From NCBI GenBank assembly GCA_019448385.1, contig JAGTXO010000018.1, positions 558,001-622,000 on the forward strand: a DNA stretch of 64,000 nucleotides. Direction: 5' to 3'. Of this stretch, positions 47,603-58,834 are shown one piece after another. The DNA comes from Diacronema lutheri (Eukaryota; Haptophyta; Pavlovophyceae; Pavlovales; Pavlovaceae). Every line of letters starts with the position of its first letter. The first letter of the stretch is position 1. The notes below the pieces were generated by a model. That model was not told the origin of the DNA and did no database searches. It worked only from the letters and a program-made list of their open reading frames with translations. The translations under genes and the position numbers were made by a program.

Positions 47603-47697
47603 AGAGCGAGGCTGAGCACGCGCACGTGTTCTCTGAGCACCTTCACTGGCGTGGGTGAACGGACGATGCAGAGTCCCTTGCATCGGCCGCGTTCCAG

Positions 47698-48780
47698 CTA
47701 GGCATCCGCGTGCGGCTGCACTTTGAACGGCTGCGCGAGCGTACCGCGGACGCCAAGGACACGGAACGCAACCGCGGTGAGCGCCTGCACGGCCGGCAAG
47801 TGGCCGACGGCCAAAAACACGAGCGGCGGCACCACGCCGACGCACGCGCCGGCGACGCTCGCGTTGAACGTCGCGTCGGAGTACGAGAATGCCGAGATGA
47901 GCTGGATGCCGGTGACGATGGCGACGATGGAGAAGCCGAGCGCCATGTAGCCCGTGACCTTGTGGATCCACTCCCACGCGAGCCGCGCCCTCGTCTTCGG
48001 CTCGGGGTGTGGCCTGAAGATGGAGTTGAGCGGCTGCACGAAGCCAAGGCCGACAACGATCACGCCAAAGCCCGCGTGGCTGCGCGCAAAATGGGCGGTG
48101 TACCGCTCGCAGAAGAGCACGCCGAGGCACATGCCCGCCATCTGCAAGCCCCAGCCGTACGTCTGCAACCGCAGGTGCAGCACAAACCACGCACCGATCG
48201 GCCGCACGCCGCGCGTCCTGCGCGCGAGCGCGACGCCCCACGGGAGCAGGCAGCCCCACGATGCAAGCATGCACACGACGTGCGCGACAAGTATGCTCTC
48301 GGGCCTCCGGCGAAAGTCACCCGCGTTGCTCACGGGGATCACGCCCGATGCAGGCTCCATCACGCGCGCGTCGCGCAGCACGTCGCCGTCGGCCCGGCCG
48401 GCGACCGTCACGATCACGTTTGAGCGCTTGCTCGTCGCGCGGAGCAGCGTGAGCGCGCCGCGATTCCCCGTCTGGTCGAGCTTGTACTTGAGCGTGTATT
48501 CCGTCTCGCCCGGCGGCAGCTCGAGCACACCGAACCCCGAGTCCACGCACTCTTGGATGTCGACCATGCAGTGGACCGTGTGCTCCTCGGGCGCCGTGAG
48601 CATGTTGGCGCCGTCAATGGCGTTGACCATGTCCCAGCACAGCAAGTCGGTGAGAAAGCCGGTGTGAGTGACGTCGGACGCCCGCGCTCGAGCCAGCGCT
48701 AGCGCCAAGGACAGCATCACGGCCCACTTGGCCGCGCCGCGCCGGCGCCGGTGCGCGTCGGCGCCGTCTCGGCCGGCCAT
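47698..48780 (-). CDS. Cytochrome b561-type membrane protein
   Basis: 360 residues, single exon. Proteins of this type move electrons across membranes through two haems, often with ascorbate as donor. The N-terminus has a signal peptide (WAVMLSLALALARARASDVT) and a luminal domain of about 130 residues with four Cys (LLCWDMVNAIDG, VHCMVDIQECVDSGFG) that may be a DOMON-like or cysteine-linked unit. The b561 part has five or six membrane helices with the expected His residues: SILVAHVVCMLASWGCLLPW, VLHLRLQTYGWGLQMAGMC, RYTAHFARSHAGFGVIVVGL, WIHKVTGYMALGFSIVAIVT, FLAVGHLPAVQALTAV. It diverges from the polycystin gene with 53 bp between starts. Confidence 0.8.
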   Translation of the reverse strand: MAGRDGADAHRRRRGAAKWAVMLSLALALARARASDVTHTGFLTDLLCWDMVNAIDGANMLTAPEEHTVHCMVDIQECVDSGFGVLELPPGETEYTLKYKLDQTGNRGALTLLRATSKRSNVIVTVAGRADGDVLRDARVMEPASGVIPVSNAGDFRRRPESILVAHVVCMLASWGCLLPWGVALARRTRGVRPIGAWFVLHLRLQTYGWGLQMAGMCLGVLFCERYTAHFARSHAGFGVIVVGLGFVQPLNSIFRPHPEPKTRARLAWEWIHKVTGYMALGFSIVAIVTGIQLISAFSYSDATFNASVAGACVGVVPPLVFLAVGHLPAVQALTAVAFRVLGVRGTLAQPFKVQPHADA

Positions 48781-48833
48781 TAATATTTTAAGATTAATTT
48801 TTTCTTTGTTGGGAAATCGTATTCTATGCGGCT
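48781..48833. promoter_or_regulatory. 53-bp AT-rich bidirectional promoter
   Basis: The whole gap between the b561 and polycystin-like start codons is strikingly AT-rich (TAATATTTTAAGATTAATTT, then TTTTCTTTG) in a genome of about 70 percent GC. A TATA-like core for one or both genes is likely. Confidence 0.55.
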
Positions 48834-51800
48834 ATGGTGCTCGTCGCCGGCGACCAGCTCGGCGTCGGCGAGTTCCGCCGGGAGCACCGCGCGGCTGCGC
48901 GCATGGCGGCCGTGTGGCACGGCTTTTCCATGCGCAAGGCGCTGCGTAGCCGCCAGCGGCGCGTCCCCGTCGCCGCGCTGGTGACGAGTATCCGCGTCGC
49001 TCAGCACATGCGATCGGGCTGCGTGTCGTTTGTGCTCTACGTCGCGTACCTCGCCGTCATCGTCGCGTACTGCTCTTCCTTGAAGGACCAGGCTGCGGCA
49101 TACTCTGTCGAGCAACAGCTTGCGAGTGTGTTTGACTCGAGCGCCTTTTCCACGGGCCGCACCGATGTCCGCGACGTGGCGAGCCTTTGGGCGTACACGA
49201 GCGCGCTGCACGCGGCGCTGTGGAACGGCGGGCCAAATTCGTCGACGGCGGCGGACGACCGGGGCGCGCGCCCGTGCGGCTGGCTCGCCGATGTGTCCAC
49301 CTCGCCGTGCGGCAACACCGTCTGCGATGGGTACGACGCTTCGCTCGCGTCGGGCGCACGCGACGCGCGCGCGTGCGACGCAGTCGTCGACGCGCACTGC
49401 GCGGTGCACGCCGCCCAGGAGGCGGAGCTGTGCGCCTCTGTCGCGGCCGCGCGCCTACGGCGGCGCGCGTGCCCGTTTGATGAGCACTCTCCACTGAGCC
49501 CGTGCGCCAACCCGGTTTGCGACGGCGTGCTCGCGAACGCCACCGCCGCGGCAGCGGGCGACGGCCCCGCCGCGGATGGCGCCGCCGCGGTGTGCGCAGA
49601 CCTTGTGCGGCTCTTCTGCGCGGCATCGGGCGTCGGGACGAGGGGCTGCCTGGTGAATGCGCGCCGCGAGCTGGGCGACACGGACGCTGCACCACGTCGG
49701 CGTGCGCAGCAGCGCGCGAGCCTTTCGTTGGTGCCGCGCGCCGGCATGATCGACAATTCGAATCGCGCGATCGGCAGCCTAATGCTCTGGCATGCGCGAT
49801 GGGCGGCTGTCACGTGCGAAGGCGCGGCGAGCCTGGCGAGCGGCCTGCGAGACTGTGGGGCGAGCGCGGGCAGCATGGCTGCGGAGGAGATCAGCATGGA
49901 GCCCTTTGAGGGTCTGCGCTCGGGGCGCGAGTACACGCCGGGAATCTACACGCGCGGGAACACGACGCTCCGCCTCGGCCTCGCCACGCGCTCGCTCCTC
50001 GGGCGGCAGTCGCGCGTCGCGGGGCGGCCTGTAGAGGTGCGCTTGCGCGCATCTGCGTCCCGCGCGCCCTCGCTCGCGCGCGCGCACGCAAGCCCCGCTC
50101 CTCACGGCCGCGCGCTCCCATTCCGCAGGAGCTGCACTTTGCCCCATTGAACACAGGTCATTTCGTGCAGGACGCCAACGAAGATGGCCCCAGTCTCGCG
50201 GCCGCGCAGGCGAACATTGCGGAGCTTCGCGAGGACGGCTGGCTTGACGAGAGCGTCTTGAGCGCGTCGCTCGTGCTCGTCGTCTTCAACGCAAGGCTCA
50301 TGCGCTACGCGACCGCGACGGCCACGTTTGTGTTCTCAAAGGGTGGCAGCGTGCCCAAGTCGCTCCACACGACGTCCATCCCCGCGCAGCTCGGCGTCTT
50401 CAACGAGCACGTCAGGCTGAGCGCGCTCGCCATCGCACTCCTCGCGATCGATACGATCCTCGTCCTGCGCAGGGTGCTCGGCGTGTGGTTCCGGTGCCAG
50501 GAGAGCGTCGGCCGCATATACGAGCAGGACAAGCAGCAGGTGATGGCGCAGTACTCGCAGGGCTTCGCGCCCTCGCGCGCGCGCATGCGCTTGCAGCGCG
50601 CGCGCACGCAGCGCGCGCGCACGCAGCGGCGCAACCTGCAGCATTTTGGCCTCCTCGCGCAGCATGCGGGCGTCAAGCGCTTGCGCGAGGCGGAGGAGCA
50701 AGCCAACCACTGGGCATGGCTTTGCGTCGAGCTCGTCGAGGTGTGCTCGCAGTGGGCGTACACGACGCTCGTGTTGCTCGTCAGTGCGCAGACTGCGCGG
50801 GTCAATGCGGCGTTCGACAGCGCGGTCGATGGCGACGACGCCAGCGCGCCGCTCGCGCTCTCCGATCGCGACGGGATGGATGCAGTGCTGAGGCTTGTGT
50901 ACACCCTCATCGACGCAGGCACACTCACATCGTACCTCACCTACGTCGCGAGCCTCACAGTCATCCTTCTCCTCATTCGCCTCTTCAGAGTACGCGCGCA
51001 CCCAAAAATGAGCAGAGAAGGCGCCTTTTCCCTTCCCATTCGCCTGTGCGCCAAGCACACCGACGGCAGCGCGCGCGCGCGCCGTTCTCCTCATGCGCGC
51101 GCCGGCGCGGTCGCTCGTAACGTCGTGCGCGCAGTACTCGCTTTTCCACCGCCGCCTGAGCACGACCTGGTATACTTTGGGCTGATCTTCACGCTGATCA
51201 CCGCGTGCTTTGCCGTCGCCGGCATGCTCATCTTTGGTGCAGTTGACCGAAGCTTTGTCACTTTTGGCGACGCGGTCTCGACCCTTCTCCTCGCCATGCT
51301 CAGCGCGGAAGCGTCGATCGACTTTGACCAGCTCGAATTCGCCGCCGTCGGGCGCGCGTACTTTTGGTCCTACATGATCGTCGCTTTCGTGCTTATGCTC
51401 AACGTGCTGCTCGCCATCATCATCAACGCATATGCTAGCACCACGCAGGGCTGCGGCGACGAGCCGTCGCTCCTCGCCGTCGCGCTTGACGTGGCTGTGA
51501 ACGCGATGCACGATGCGTCCGCGCTCGTGCGCACGACGCGAGATCGAGCCGCGCGCCTGTGCCTCCGCGCGCCACAGCCGGCGGCCATCTCGCCGACCAC
51601 TGCAGCCCTCCAGCCCACGCCACAGCCGCTCACCGCCGAGCGTCGCGACGAGCTCATGCAGCAGCTCTCCGTGCGCGCGGGCCCAATCGGCGACGCACAG
51701 ATCGCGCGCCTCCTGTTGGAGTCGACCGACGAGCTGCTCTCGAAGGGCGCCATCCTCACCCTCGCCGACCTTGTCCAGCTGTTTGGCGCCGTCGCCGCGA

Positions 51801-52189
51801 CACGCGTGCTCGCGCGGTACGGCGAGTTTGGCGAGAGCGCCCCGGGGTCCGAGTGTGAGGCGGCGGTCGGCCGCACGCTGCATCGCACTGGCCGCGGCGT
51901 GGACAAGCTGCACGACGGGCAGCGCGAGCTTCTGCACGCGTCGACAGAAGCGAGCGTGCACAAGCGATCGGTACATGTCGCTGCTCGGCACGCGGCGCCG
52001 CCCCTGCGCGAAGCTGCTGCGACGCCCAACGCTGAGGACGCGCTTGGCGCCCGCCGTAGGCAGGGTGGCGCAGCGGGATCGCCCCGGCAGGAACAGGCGA
52101 GGGGCGGGAGCAGCAGCAGCGGGAGCGGCTGTGGCGACGGGGGCTGGATGCACCTGCGTGCACAGCCTCTGGGATCGCCCAGAGGCTGA
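48834..52189 (+). CDS. Polycystin-2/TRP-like cation channel
   Basis: At least two introns. Exon 1 is 48834-50036; exon 2 starts at 50129. The protein is about 1060 residues. PKD2 channels pass Ca2+ and Na+ in cilia and other membranes. The first helix (VSFVLYVAYLAVIVAYCSSL) is followed by a large extracellular region with paired Cys residues, corresponding to the TOP domain, and with FVQDANEDGP. The voltage-sensor-like region includes LALLAIDTILVLRRVLGVWF (approximate) and SYLTYVASLTVILLLIRLFR. The pore region is FGLIFTLITACFAVAGMLIF, VTFGDAVSTLLLAMLSAE, and the last helix YMIVAFVLMLNVLLAIIINA. A further intron (near 50990-51170) is likely between LIRLFR and HDLVYFGL but its borders are unclear. 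The cytoplasmic tail is about 250 residues with low complexity. Confidence 0.85.
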
Positions 52190-52279
52190 AACCTGAAAGA
52201 GTCGACAGGTTGTAAGTTGAAACTCACTTAGATCCCCATACTGAACCGGACACGCGGAAGTCGCGCGGGCGCCATTATT

Positions 52280-55200
52280 ATGAGCTCCGACGAGGCGGCG
52301 GAGAGCGGCGACGACGGGGAGCGGCCGGCCTTCGGCCGGGGACGCACGAAGCGGACGCGCGAGGATGCGATGCTCGGCGTCTTTGGCGACAGCGATAGCG
52401 ACGCTGACGGCGCCGACCGGCGTGGCCGCCGCGGCCCCGGCAGCGCACGCGGCGGCGCGGCCGCAGATGCGCTGCGTGTGCCGGTCGCGTTCATCGCCGC
52501 GGGCGTGGGCGCGAGCGCGGGGGCGGCCGAGGTGGAGCGCGCGCGACGCGAGCCACCGGTGCGTCTGCCTGCCCGCGCGCGCGAGCTCGACAGCCGGCGC
52601 AGCGACTTTGCCGGCCTGGGCGCCGCACGGGGCGGCGCCCCCCGCACCGGCCGCGCACGAGCGGACGGCGGCGGCGGCGGCGGCGGCGACGGCGAGGGCG
52701 GGTCGGCGGAGATGGAGACGGCGTACGGGATTGGCGCCAAACTTCTCAGGGGCATGGGCTGGAAAGCTGGCGAGGGCCTCGGCAAGACGCGCTCGGGCAT
52801 CACGGCGCCCATCGACGTTGTCAAGCGGCCGGACAGGCAGGGCCTGGCGTACGGCGATTTCCGAGAATTGTCGGCAGAGCAGCGCAGGCAGGCGAGGCGC
52901 GTGCTGCACGGCGGTGAGGATGGCGCGAATGCGCTTGCTCTCTCTGAGTCGGATGGCGAGGCCGAGGCCGCTGGCGGCCGCCGCGCACCACGCGCCGCCG
53001 CTGCCGCCACCGCCGCCGCGCCCGAGCCGGCGCGCGCGCGCGGCTGGCGCCGCGGCGCCGTGCGCACGGTGAGCGTGCAGAGCGCGGCGGCGCTCGCACC
53101 GGCGCTCGCTGCGCAGTCGCACGCGCTGCCTGCGCCCACCACCGCAGCCAATGCGCGCGGCGGCGACGCGCACGCGCCGCCCGCGCCGCCGCCACCCGCA
53201 CGCGGGGTCACGACAGCCGGACTCGCGACTGCCGGACTTGTCCTGGACCTGCGCGGCCCAACAGCGACGCTGCGCACGTCGGTCGCCGAGGCGCTCGCCG
53301 CGCCGCCACCCTCCGCCACCGCCGCGCCGCCCGGCAGCGGCGGTGCCGGCGGCCCTGCCCACACGGCGCCCATCGCACCCGAGTTTCGTCACAATGTGCG
53401 CATGCTCGCGCAGATTGCGGGCGCGGACGTGCACGCCGCGGCTGCGGCGGCCGACGCGGCGCGCGCGCGCGCGGCGGAGCACGCGCGCACGGCGAGCCAG
53501 CTCGCCGCGGCGGTCGACGGCGCCGATGAGGCCGTGAGCCTCGCTGAGGCTCAGCTCGACGGGCTGCGCGAGTGCGTCGGCGTTCGCGACGTCGCGCAGC
53601 TGCACGACGCGCTGCATCGCGCGCTACGCGTGAGCGCCGCGCGCGCGGCGGGCAAGGGCGAGGACGGCGGCGCGCGTCCGCCGTCGACGCGCGCGGCGTG
53701 CGAGGGCGCGCGCGCGATAACCGCGGCGGGCGCACGCGAGGTCGTCCTCGCGTTCGGCGCGCCCGCGCTGCGCACTCAGCTCGCGCGCTGGTCGCCGCTC
53801 GACGAGCCGCGCGCGCACTGCGCGAGCGTGCGGCGCTGGCGCGCGCTGCTCAACCCGCACGCCGCGGCTCGCGGGACGGACGGGGCGAGCGGCGGGGGCG
53901 ACGGCGGGTCGGACGACGCCGACCGCACGGCGCTCGGCACGCGGCGCAGCGGCCACGCACGCCGGCCGCGCAGGCCGCGCGGAGCGGCGGCGTACAACTC
54001 CGAGTCCGGCTCAGCGTCCGGCTCCGAGTCCGGCTCCGGCTCCGGCTCAGAGTCCGATGCAGACTCGGATGCCGCGTCGGGCGGCTCGGATGCCGACGCG
54101 CACGGCGCACGTGCCGCACGCCTTGCTCGCCTCGACCGTTACGCGGACGGTTACGCTGCCCACGGCAGCCTCGCCGCTCCCGACTCGAGCGGCGAGGACG
54201 AGCGCGACGAGGTTGCGGTGGACGGCGCGGCGGCGCGCGCGCGCGCCGCCGCGCGCGCGCGCGCGCGCGCGCAGCGGCTGTGGCGGGCGACGAGGCTTTT
54301 TCGCGCCTTGTCACGGCTGCCGTTTTCCCGCCCTTGCGCTCCGCGCTCACCAACGCGTGGACGCCGGAGACGGACGGCGCGGCGGACGCGGGCGCGCGCT
54401 CGGAGGAGGAGGAGAAGGTCGTTGGCCGCGCGGGCGCCGAGGCGGGCGCGGCCGCGGCGCGCAGCACGTGCCCGCCGGCGCTCACCCTCGCGCGCGCATG
54501 GCGGCGAACGCTGCTCCGCGCCGATTGGGCGGCCATCGAAACGCAGCTTATCCTGCCCAAGCTGAGACGCGCCCTCGACCGCTGGCACGTGCGTCCGCGT
54601 CCGCGCGAGCGCGGCGCGGGCGGCGATGCCGACGGCGCGCTCGCGGCCTTGCGCCTCCTCGACGGCTGGCTCCGCCCGTGGGTGGTGTGGCTTGGCGCGC
54701 GCGGCTACGAGCTGCACGTGCCGCTGCGCCACCGCCTCGGCGCCGCGCTCGCACAGATCGCGCCCGCGGACGCGCGCGGTGTCGACGCTGCGCGCCGGTG
54801 GGCGCCACCCGCGCTGCCGACGGCCGAGTGGTCCGCTCTGCTTGCCCGGCACATCGCCGTGCGCCTTGCCGACAGCCTGGACGCGCTCGACATCAACCCG
54901 GCCGCGCAAGACGTCGCGCCCGTCGTCGGCGCGCTCGCATGGTCGGAGCTGCTCGGCGTCGAGCTCTCGGCAGCCATGCTGGATGAGCACCTCTGGCCAA
55001 AGTGGCACGGCGCGCTGCGTGCGTGGCTGCAACAGCCGACGGCGCGCTTTGACGAGATCGCGCAGTGGTACTGCGGATGGCGCTCGCTTTTGCCCGCGCC
55101 CCTCCTCGCGCAGTCGTCCGTGCGCGCCGCGCTCGATTCGGCGCTCGATCTGGCCAACGAGCGCCTCGCGGCGGACGGCGTGGGCCCGGCGGACGCGCCC

Positions 55201-55653
55201 GTCGGACCCGCCGGCGTGGCGGCGGAGCGCGCCGCCGCCGGCGCGTCCGACGGGGCCGCCGGGCGCAACGCGCGCGACGGCGGCTCGCGCGCGCCGCTTG
55301 ACGCGCACGCGGCCGCGCAGCTGAGCGGGCTGAGCACCCTCGCGGCGTTGCCCGCCGCGCAGCTCATCGCCGCGGCCGGCGGCGGGCGCGTGAGCATTCT
55401 CGACGCGATCTGCTCGCTGGCGGCCGAGCGTGACGTGCCGTTTGCACCGCGCGTGGGCAGGCGCGCCGAGCCGGGCGGGCAGCAGGTGTATGCGCTCGGC
55501 GGGCTGAGCGTGCACGTTGATGCGGACAAGGGCATCGTTTTCGCGCGCGCGCGCGCGGCGGACGCGTGGGCGCCGGTCTCGCTGCACGAGCTGCTCGAGC
55601 GCGCGGTCGCGAGCGTCGGCGCGCGCGGTGGGGAGGCGGGGCCCACGCGCTGA
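52280..55653 (+). CDS. TFIP11: TFIP11-like G-patch spliceosome disassembly factor
   Basis: Two exons (52280-54211, 54295-55653) give about 1096 residues. TFIP11 (Ntr1/Spp382) activates the helicase DHX15 to take apart the post-splicing complex. The N-terminus is acidic; a G-patch lies near residue 150 (YGIGAKLLRGMGWKAGEGLG, KTRSGITAPIDVV). The GCFC/TFIP11 region follows: SLAEAQLDGLRECVGVRDV, ALRTQLARWSPLDEPRAHCA, then in exon 2 RLVTAAVFPPLRSALTNAWT, DWAAIETQLILPKLRRALDR, LWPKWHGALRAWLQQPTARF and IAQWYCGWRSLLPAPLLAQS. The very end, GGQQVYALGGLSVHVDADKG IVFARA, matches the family C-terminus. The proposed intron (54212-54294, phase 0) uses a CTGGCG...GACGAG acceptor; a nearby GCGCAG is the alternative. 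An acidic Ser/Glu run (about residues 575-600) precedes it. Confidence 0.9.
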
Positions 55654-55808
55654 CGTCCGAGCCGGAGGCCTGCGCGCGCTCGTGTCGGGCCGCCGCCCTG
55701 ACCACAGCGCCTCTCGCCAAAGGCGCAGTCGCTCCGACAGCGCCGAGTTCGTGACTGGCCTTTTGAGTTTTGAACCCTGAGTTGAAGACTTGGAGCGACG
55801 ACGCGGCG

Positions 55809-57408
55809 ATGCCCGCCGCCATGCGCCTCGTCGTAATTATCGCGGCGCTCGCGGCGCTCGCGGTCGCGGCCGGCGCCGAGGCGCGCGCCGTGCGGCCGGC
55901 GGCTCTGGTCCGCTCGCGCGCGCGCGCGGAAGGTCGCGACGGGCTCCGCGCGCCCGCGCTCTCGCGCGCGCTCGAGCTGCGCGGCGGCGCGTCCGTGTCG
56001 CCGGCCTCGAGCACCGGCGGCCGTGCTGGCGTGCTGCAGCTCGCGGCGCTCTTCGGCGCGTGGTACGGCTTCAACATCTGGTACAGCCTCGTAGCCAAGA
56101 TGGTGCTCCAGTGGTGGAAGTCGCCGTGGCTCTTCACCGTCCTTCAGCTCGGCATCGGCTCGCTCTGGGTCGCGGCGCAGTGGGTGCCCATTCCGACGTT
56201 TGGCCTCAACGGCGCGCGGGCCAAGACGTTCACCCTGCGCCCCGTGCCGCAGCTCTCGCGCGCGGAGGTGCGCGCGCTGCTCCCGATTGCCGCCTGCCTC
56301 GCCGCCGGCCACGTTGCCTCGACCATGGCCATGTTTTATGGGACGGTCGCGTTTGCCAACGTCGTGAAGACCGCCGAGCCGCTCTTCACGTGCGCCTTCT
56401 CCGCGCTGATCCTCAAGCAGACGTTCTCACCGCGCACGTACGCGACGCTCATCCCGATCATGGGCGGCGTGGTGCGTGCGCGCACCTCACCGCGCCCGCC
56501 GCACCCAACCCGCCGCCCGGCGCGCGCGCGCTGGGACGATCGCGTTGTGTGCAGCGGACGCTGGGCGGCGATGGATGCACGAGCGCCCCACGCGGCGAGC
56601 GGGAGGCGCAGACTCAGAAAGCGCTGCGAGCGACGCGGACGGCGCGTTACGCACTGCCGCGCGGCGGCTGCGCGGCGAGCGCCCTGCCGCACGGCCAAGC
56701 TGCGACGCCTTGGCCCACCATCTCACGCGCGCACGCGCACATCTCTCCGCGCGCCGCGCGCCGCGCGCCGCGCGCCGCGCGCCGCGCGTCGCGCGCCGCG
56801 CGCGACGGCAGGCGTACGCGTCGACGAACGAGCTCTCGTTCTCGTGGATGTCGCTCGGCACGGCGATGAGCTCGAACGTCGCGTTCGCGCTGCGCGCGAT
56901 CCTCGCCAAACTGTCCATGCGCTCGGCGGCCGCGGCGACGCTGTCGGCTGCAAACCTCTTCGCCGTCGTCAACATGCTCGCGCTCGCGCTCACGCTGCCG
57001 CTCGCGCTGCTTCTCGAGGCGCCCGGCGCGCGCGCGTCGTGGGACGCCGCGCTCGCCAAGGGCGTGAGCTCGGCTGAGCTCGTCCAGCTCATTCTTGTGA
57101 CGGGTGTCACGTACTACCTGTACAACGAGCTCGCGTTCATGTGCCTGGGCAAGGTCGATCCAGTCACGCACGCGGTCGCCAACACGATCAAGCGCGTCGC
57201 GGTGATCGCCGTCTCGATCCTCTACTTCAACAACCCGACGACCAAGCAGGGCATCCTTGGCTCGGCTGTCGCCGTGGTCGGCGTGCTGCTCTACTCACTG
57301 GCTCTGGACTCTGAGAAGAAGCTCAAGCTGGCCGCTGCGCCGGCGCCGGCGCGGCCATCGTGCCGGAAGGGCAAGGGCTGGCGCAAGCTTTTTGCGAGGG
57401 CCAAGTGA
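55809..57408 (+). CDS. Plastid phosphate translocator (TPT/PPT type)
   Basis: Two exons (55809-56471, 56812-57408) give 419 residues. Such transporters exchange phosphate for triose phosphates, PEP or related sugars at plastid membranes. The N-terminus is a signal peptide (LVVIIAALAALAVAAGAEAR) and an Arg-rich presequence, matching plastids with more than two membranes. The carrier then shows ALFGAWYGFNIWYSLVAKMV, LFTVLQLGIGSLWVAAQW, AGHVASTMAMFYGTVAFANV, VKTAEPLFTCAFSALILKQT, TYATLIPIMGGV, then after the intron AYASTNELSFSWMSLGTAMS, and VDPVTHAVANTIKRVAVIAV with the conserved N-x-x-K-R. Intron (56472-56811): donor GTGCGT, phase 0, with a GC-rich interior. Substrate cannot be set from sequence by eye. 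Confidence 0.92.
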
Positions 57409-57515
57409 GACCTTCCCACGGGTCACGGTTTGCCGCAGCATCCGTGTAGAACACGACGTCCTTGCCACCCTCGCACAGGCAGGCGGACGCCAGGCAAGCC
57501 GCGCGGGCGCTGCGC

Positions 57516-58088
57516 TCATGCGGCTGCAGCTTGTCGTTGCCTGTCATCCTCAGGCTCCGGGAGTGGCGGCGGACTGGGTGGCGTGGGCAGCGGGCGAAGG
57601 AAGCTTTCGAGCTGTTTCTGCTTGCGCTCCATAGCGAGCTGCTCCTCAAACATGTCGCGCTCGCGCACGACCGTCTTGAGCCGCTTCATCGAGAGCTTGA
57701 CGGTCGCGACGCGCTCCGGGTGCTTCATATCCGTCTTCATGATGCGATGGTGGTGGCGCGAGGAGAGGAGCATGTTGCGCTCCTTGCACAAGACGATCCA
57801 CAGCTGCTCCAAGTCCGTGGAGCTCTTCTTGCGCAGCTCCGCCGCGTCCCACGCCCGCCCCGGCGGCGGCGTGAGCGGGTCGAGGTCGTACGGATCGAGG
57901 AAGGCTGCGAGCGGGTTGGCCGTCGCCGGCGCGTTGGTCGAGAGCGCGCGCGCGCGCGGCTGCGCGGGCGCGGCGTGCGCATGTAGGCGCTGCAGAGGCC
58001 ACGCGCTGGTCGACGGCGCCCGCGAACGCGCCACGTGCGCGAGCGGCCTCAGCCTGATCGCCAACCGGCCGAGACGGGCAGCCAGCAT
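57516..58088 (-). CDS. MRPL47: Mitochondrial ribosomal protein uL29m (MRPL47)
   Basis: 190 residues, single exon. It sits near the exit tunnel of the mitochondrial large subunit. The N-terminus is a typical Arg-rich mitochondrial presequence (MLAARLGRLAIRLRPLAHVA). The core matches MRP-L47: GRAWDAAELRKKSSTDLEQL, WIVLCKERNMLLSSRHHHRI, and KLSMKRLKTVVRERDMFEEQ. A Pro-rich tail ends the protein. ATG 58088 is chosen; 38 bp separate it from the divergent gene at 58127. Confidence 0.9.
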   Translation of the reverse strand: MLAARLGRLAIRLRPLAHVARSRAPSTSAWPLQRLHAHAAPAQPRARALSTNAPATANPLAAFLDPYDLDPLTPPPGRAWDAAELRKKSSTDLEQLWIVLCKERNMLLSSRHHHRIMKTDMKHPERVATVKLSMKRLKTVVRERDMFEEQLAMERKQKQLESFLRPLPTPPSPPPLPEPEDDRQRQAAAA

Positions 58089-58126
58089 CGTGCGCGGCGC
58101 TTCCACGAGGCGAATTTCTCGGCACC

Positions 58127-58711
58127 ATGGCGCCGTCCGGCACGGTGTCAACACGGGCGCTCGCGTGCGCGCTCGCGTGCGCGCTCGCGGGACCGCGCGC
58201 CGCAGCGTTGCGGCCGGCCGCACACGGCGTGTGGCGCGTGGCTGCGCGCGTGCCCGCCTCGTCGCCCGTGCGGCGCATCCGCGCGGCCAACCCCCTCGAC
58301 GAGGAGGGCGAGTTTGAGCGGTACGAGGTGCTGCGCAACGTGCTCGACGGGATGGCGCACCCGGTGGAGGTCAATGAGCTCGTCAGCTTGCTGCTCGGGT
58401 ACGGTGGGTGCACGCCGTACGTTGAGCCCGAGCGCGCGCTCGCCTGGCAGGTCGAGTTCCCCGCATGCCCGGACGTGTTCGCGGACGAGAGCGACGCGTT
58501 CTCATGGCTCGAGTCGGACATCCCCGACGATCCGGAGCAGCTCGATGCGATGCGGGTGCTCTTCGAGGCCATGTACGGGGAGGAGGCTGTGCGCATGGCG
58601 CAAAAATCGGGCGACCCGGAATACCTGCGGCGCTCGACCATCGTTACGTGGATCGTGCTCACGACCCGGTACTGGAGCCAAGTCGTGTCAAAGCCGCCGG
58701 AACCCGACTGA
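58127..58711 (+). CDS. Unknown protein with signal peptide, possibly plastid-targeted
   Basis: 194 residues. The N-terminus (MAPSGTVSTRALACALACAL, then AGPRAAALRPA) looks like a signal peptide with a transit-like stretch. The mature part is acidic and helical: EFERYEVLRNVLDGMAHPVE, VNELVSLLLGYGGCTPYV, FPACPDVFADESDAFSWLES, QLDAMRVLFEAMYGEEAVRM. There are no known domains; codon use and composition look like the real genes here. It lies divergent to uL29m. Confidence 0.62.
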   Translation: MAPSGTVSTRALACALACALAGPRAAALRPAAHGVWRVAARVPASSPVRRIRAANPLDEEGEFERYEVLRNVLDGMAHPVEVNELVSLLLGYGGCTPYVEPERALAWQVEFPACPDVFADESDAFSWLESDIPDDPEQLDAMRVLFEAMYGEEAVRMAQKSGDPEYLRRSTIVTWIVLTTRYWSQVVSKPPEPD

Positions 58712-58834
58712 CACGGCCGGCTGGCCCTGCTCAACGCGCCGCGACCTACAAGACGCAGCCGCTCGCGTGACGTCAGCATGCGTAGATGCGCGCAATCACG
58801 ACGTGCAAACGCGTCGCGCGACGCCAGGTCGCCT

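Noticed and set aside
50336-53617. Minus-strand open frame of over 1000 codons
   Set aside because: It covers the polycystin and TFIP11 genes in antisense and consists of Arg-rich low-complexity sequence. The plus-strand products have intact domains.
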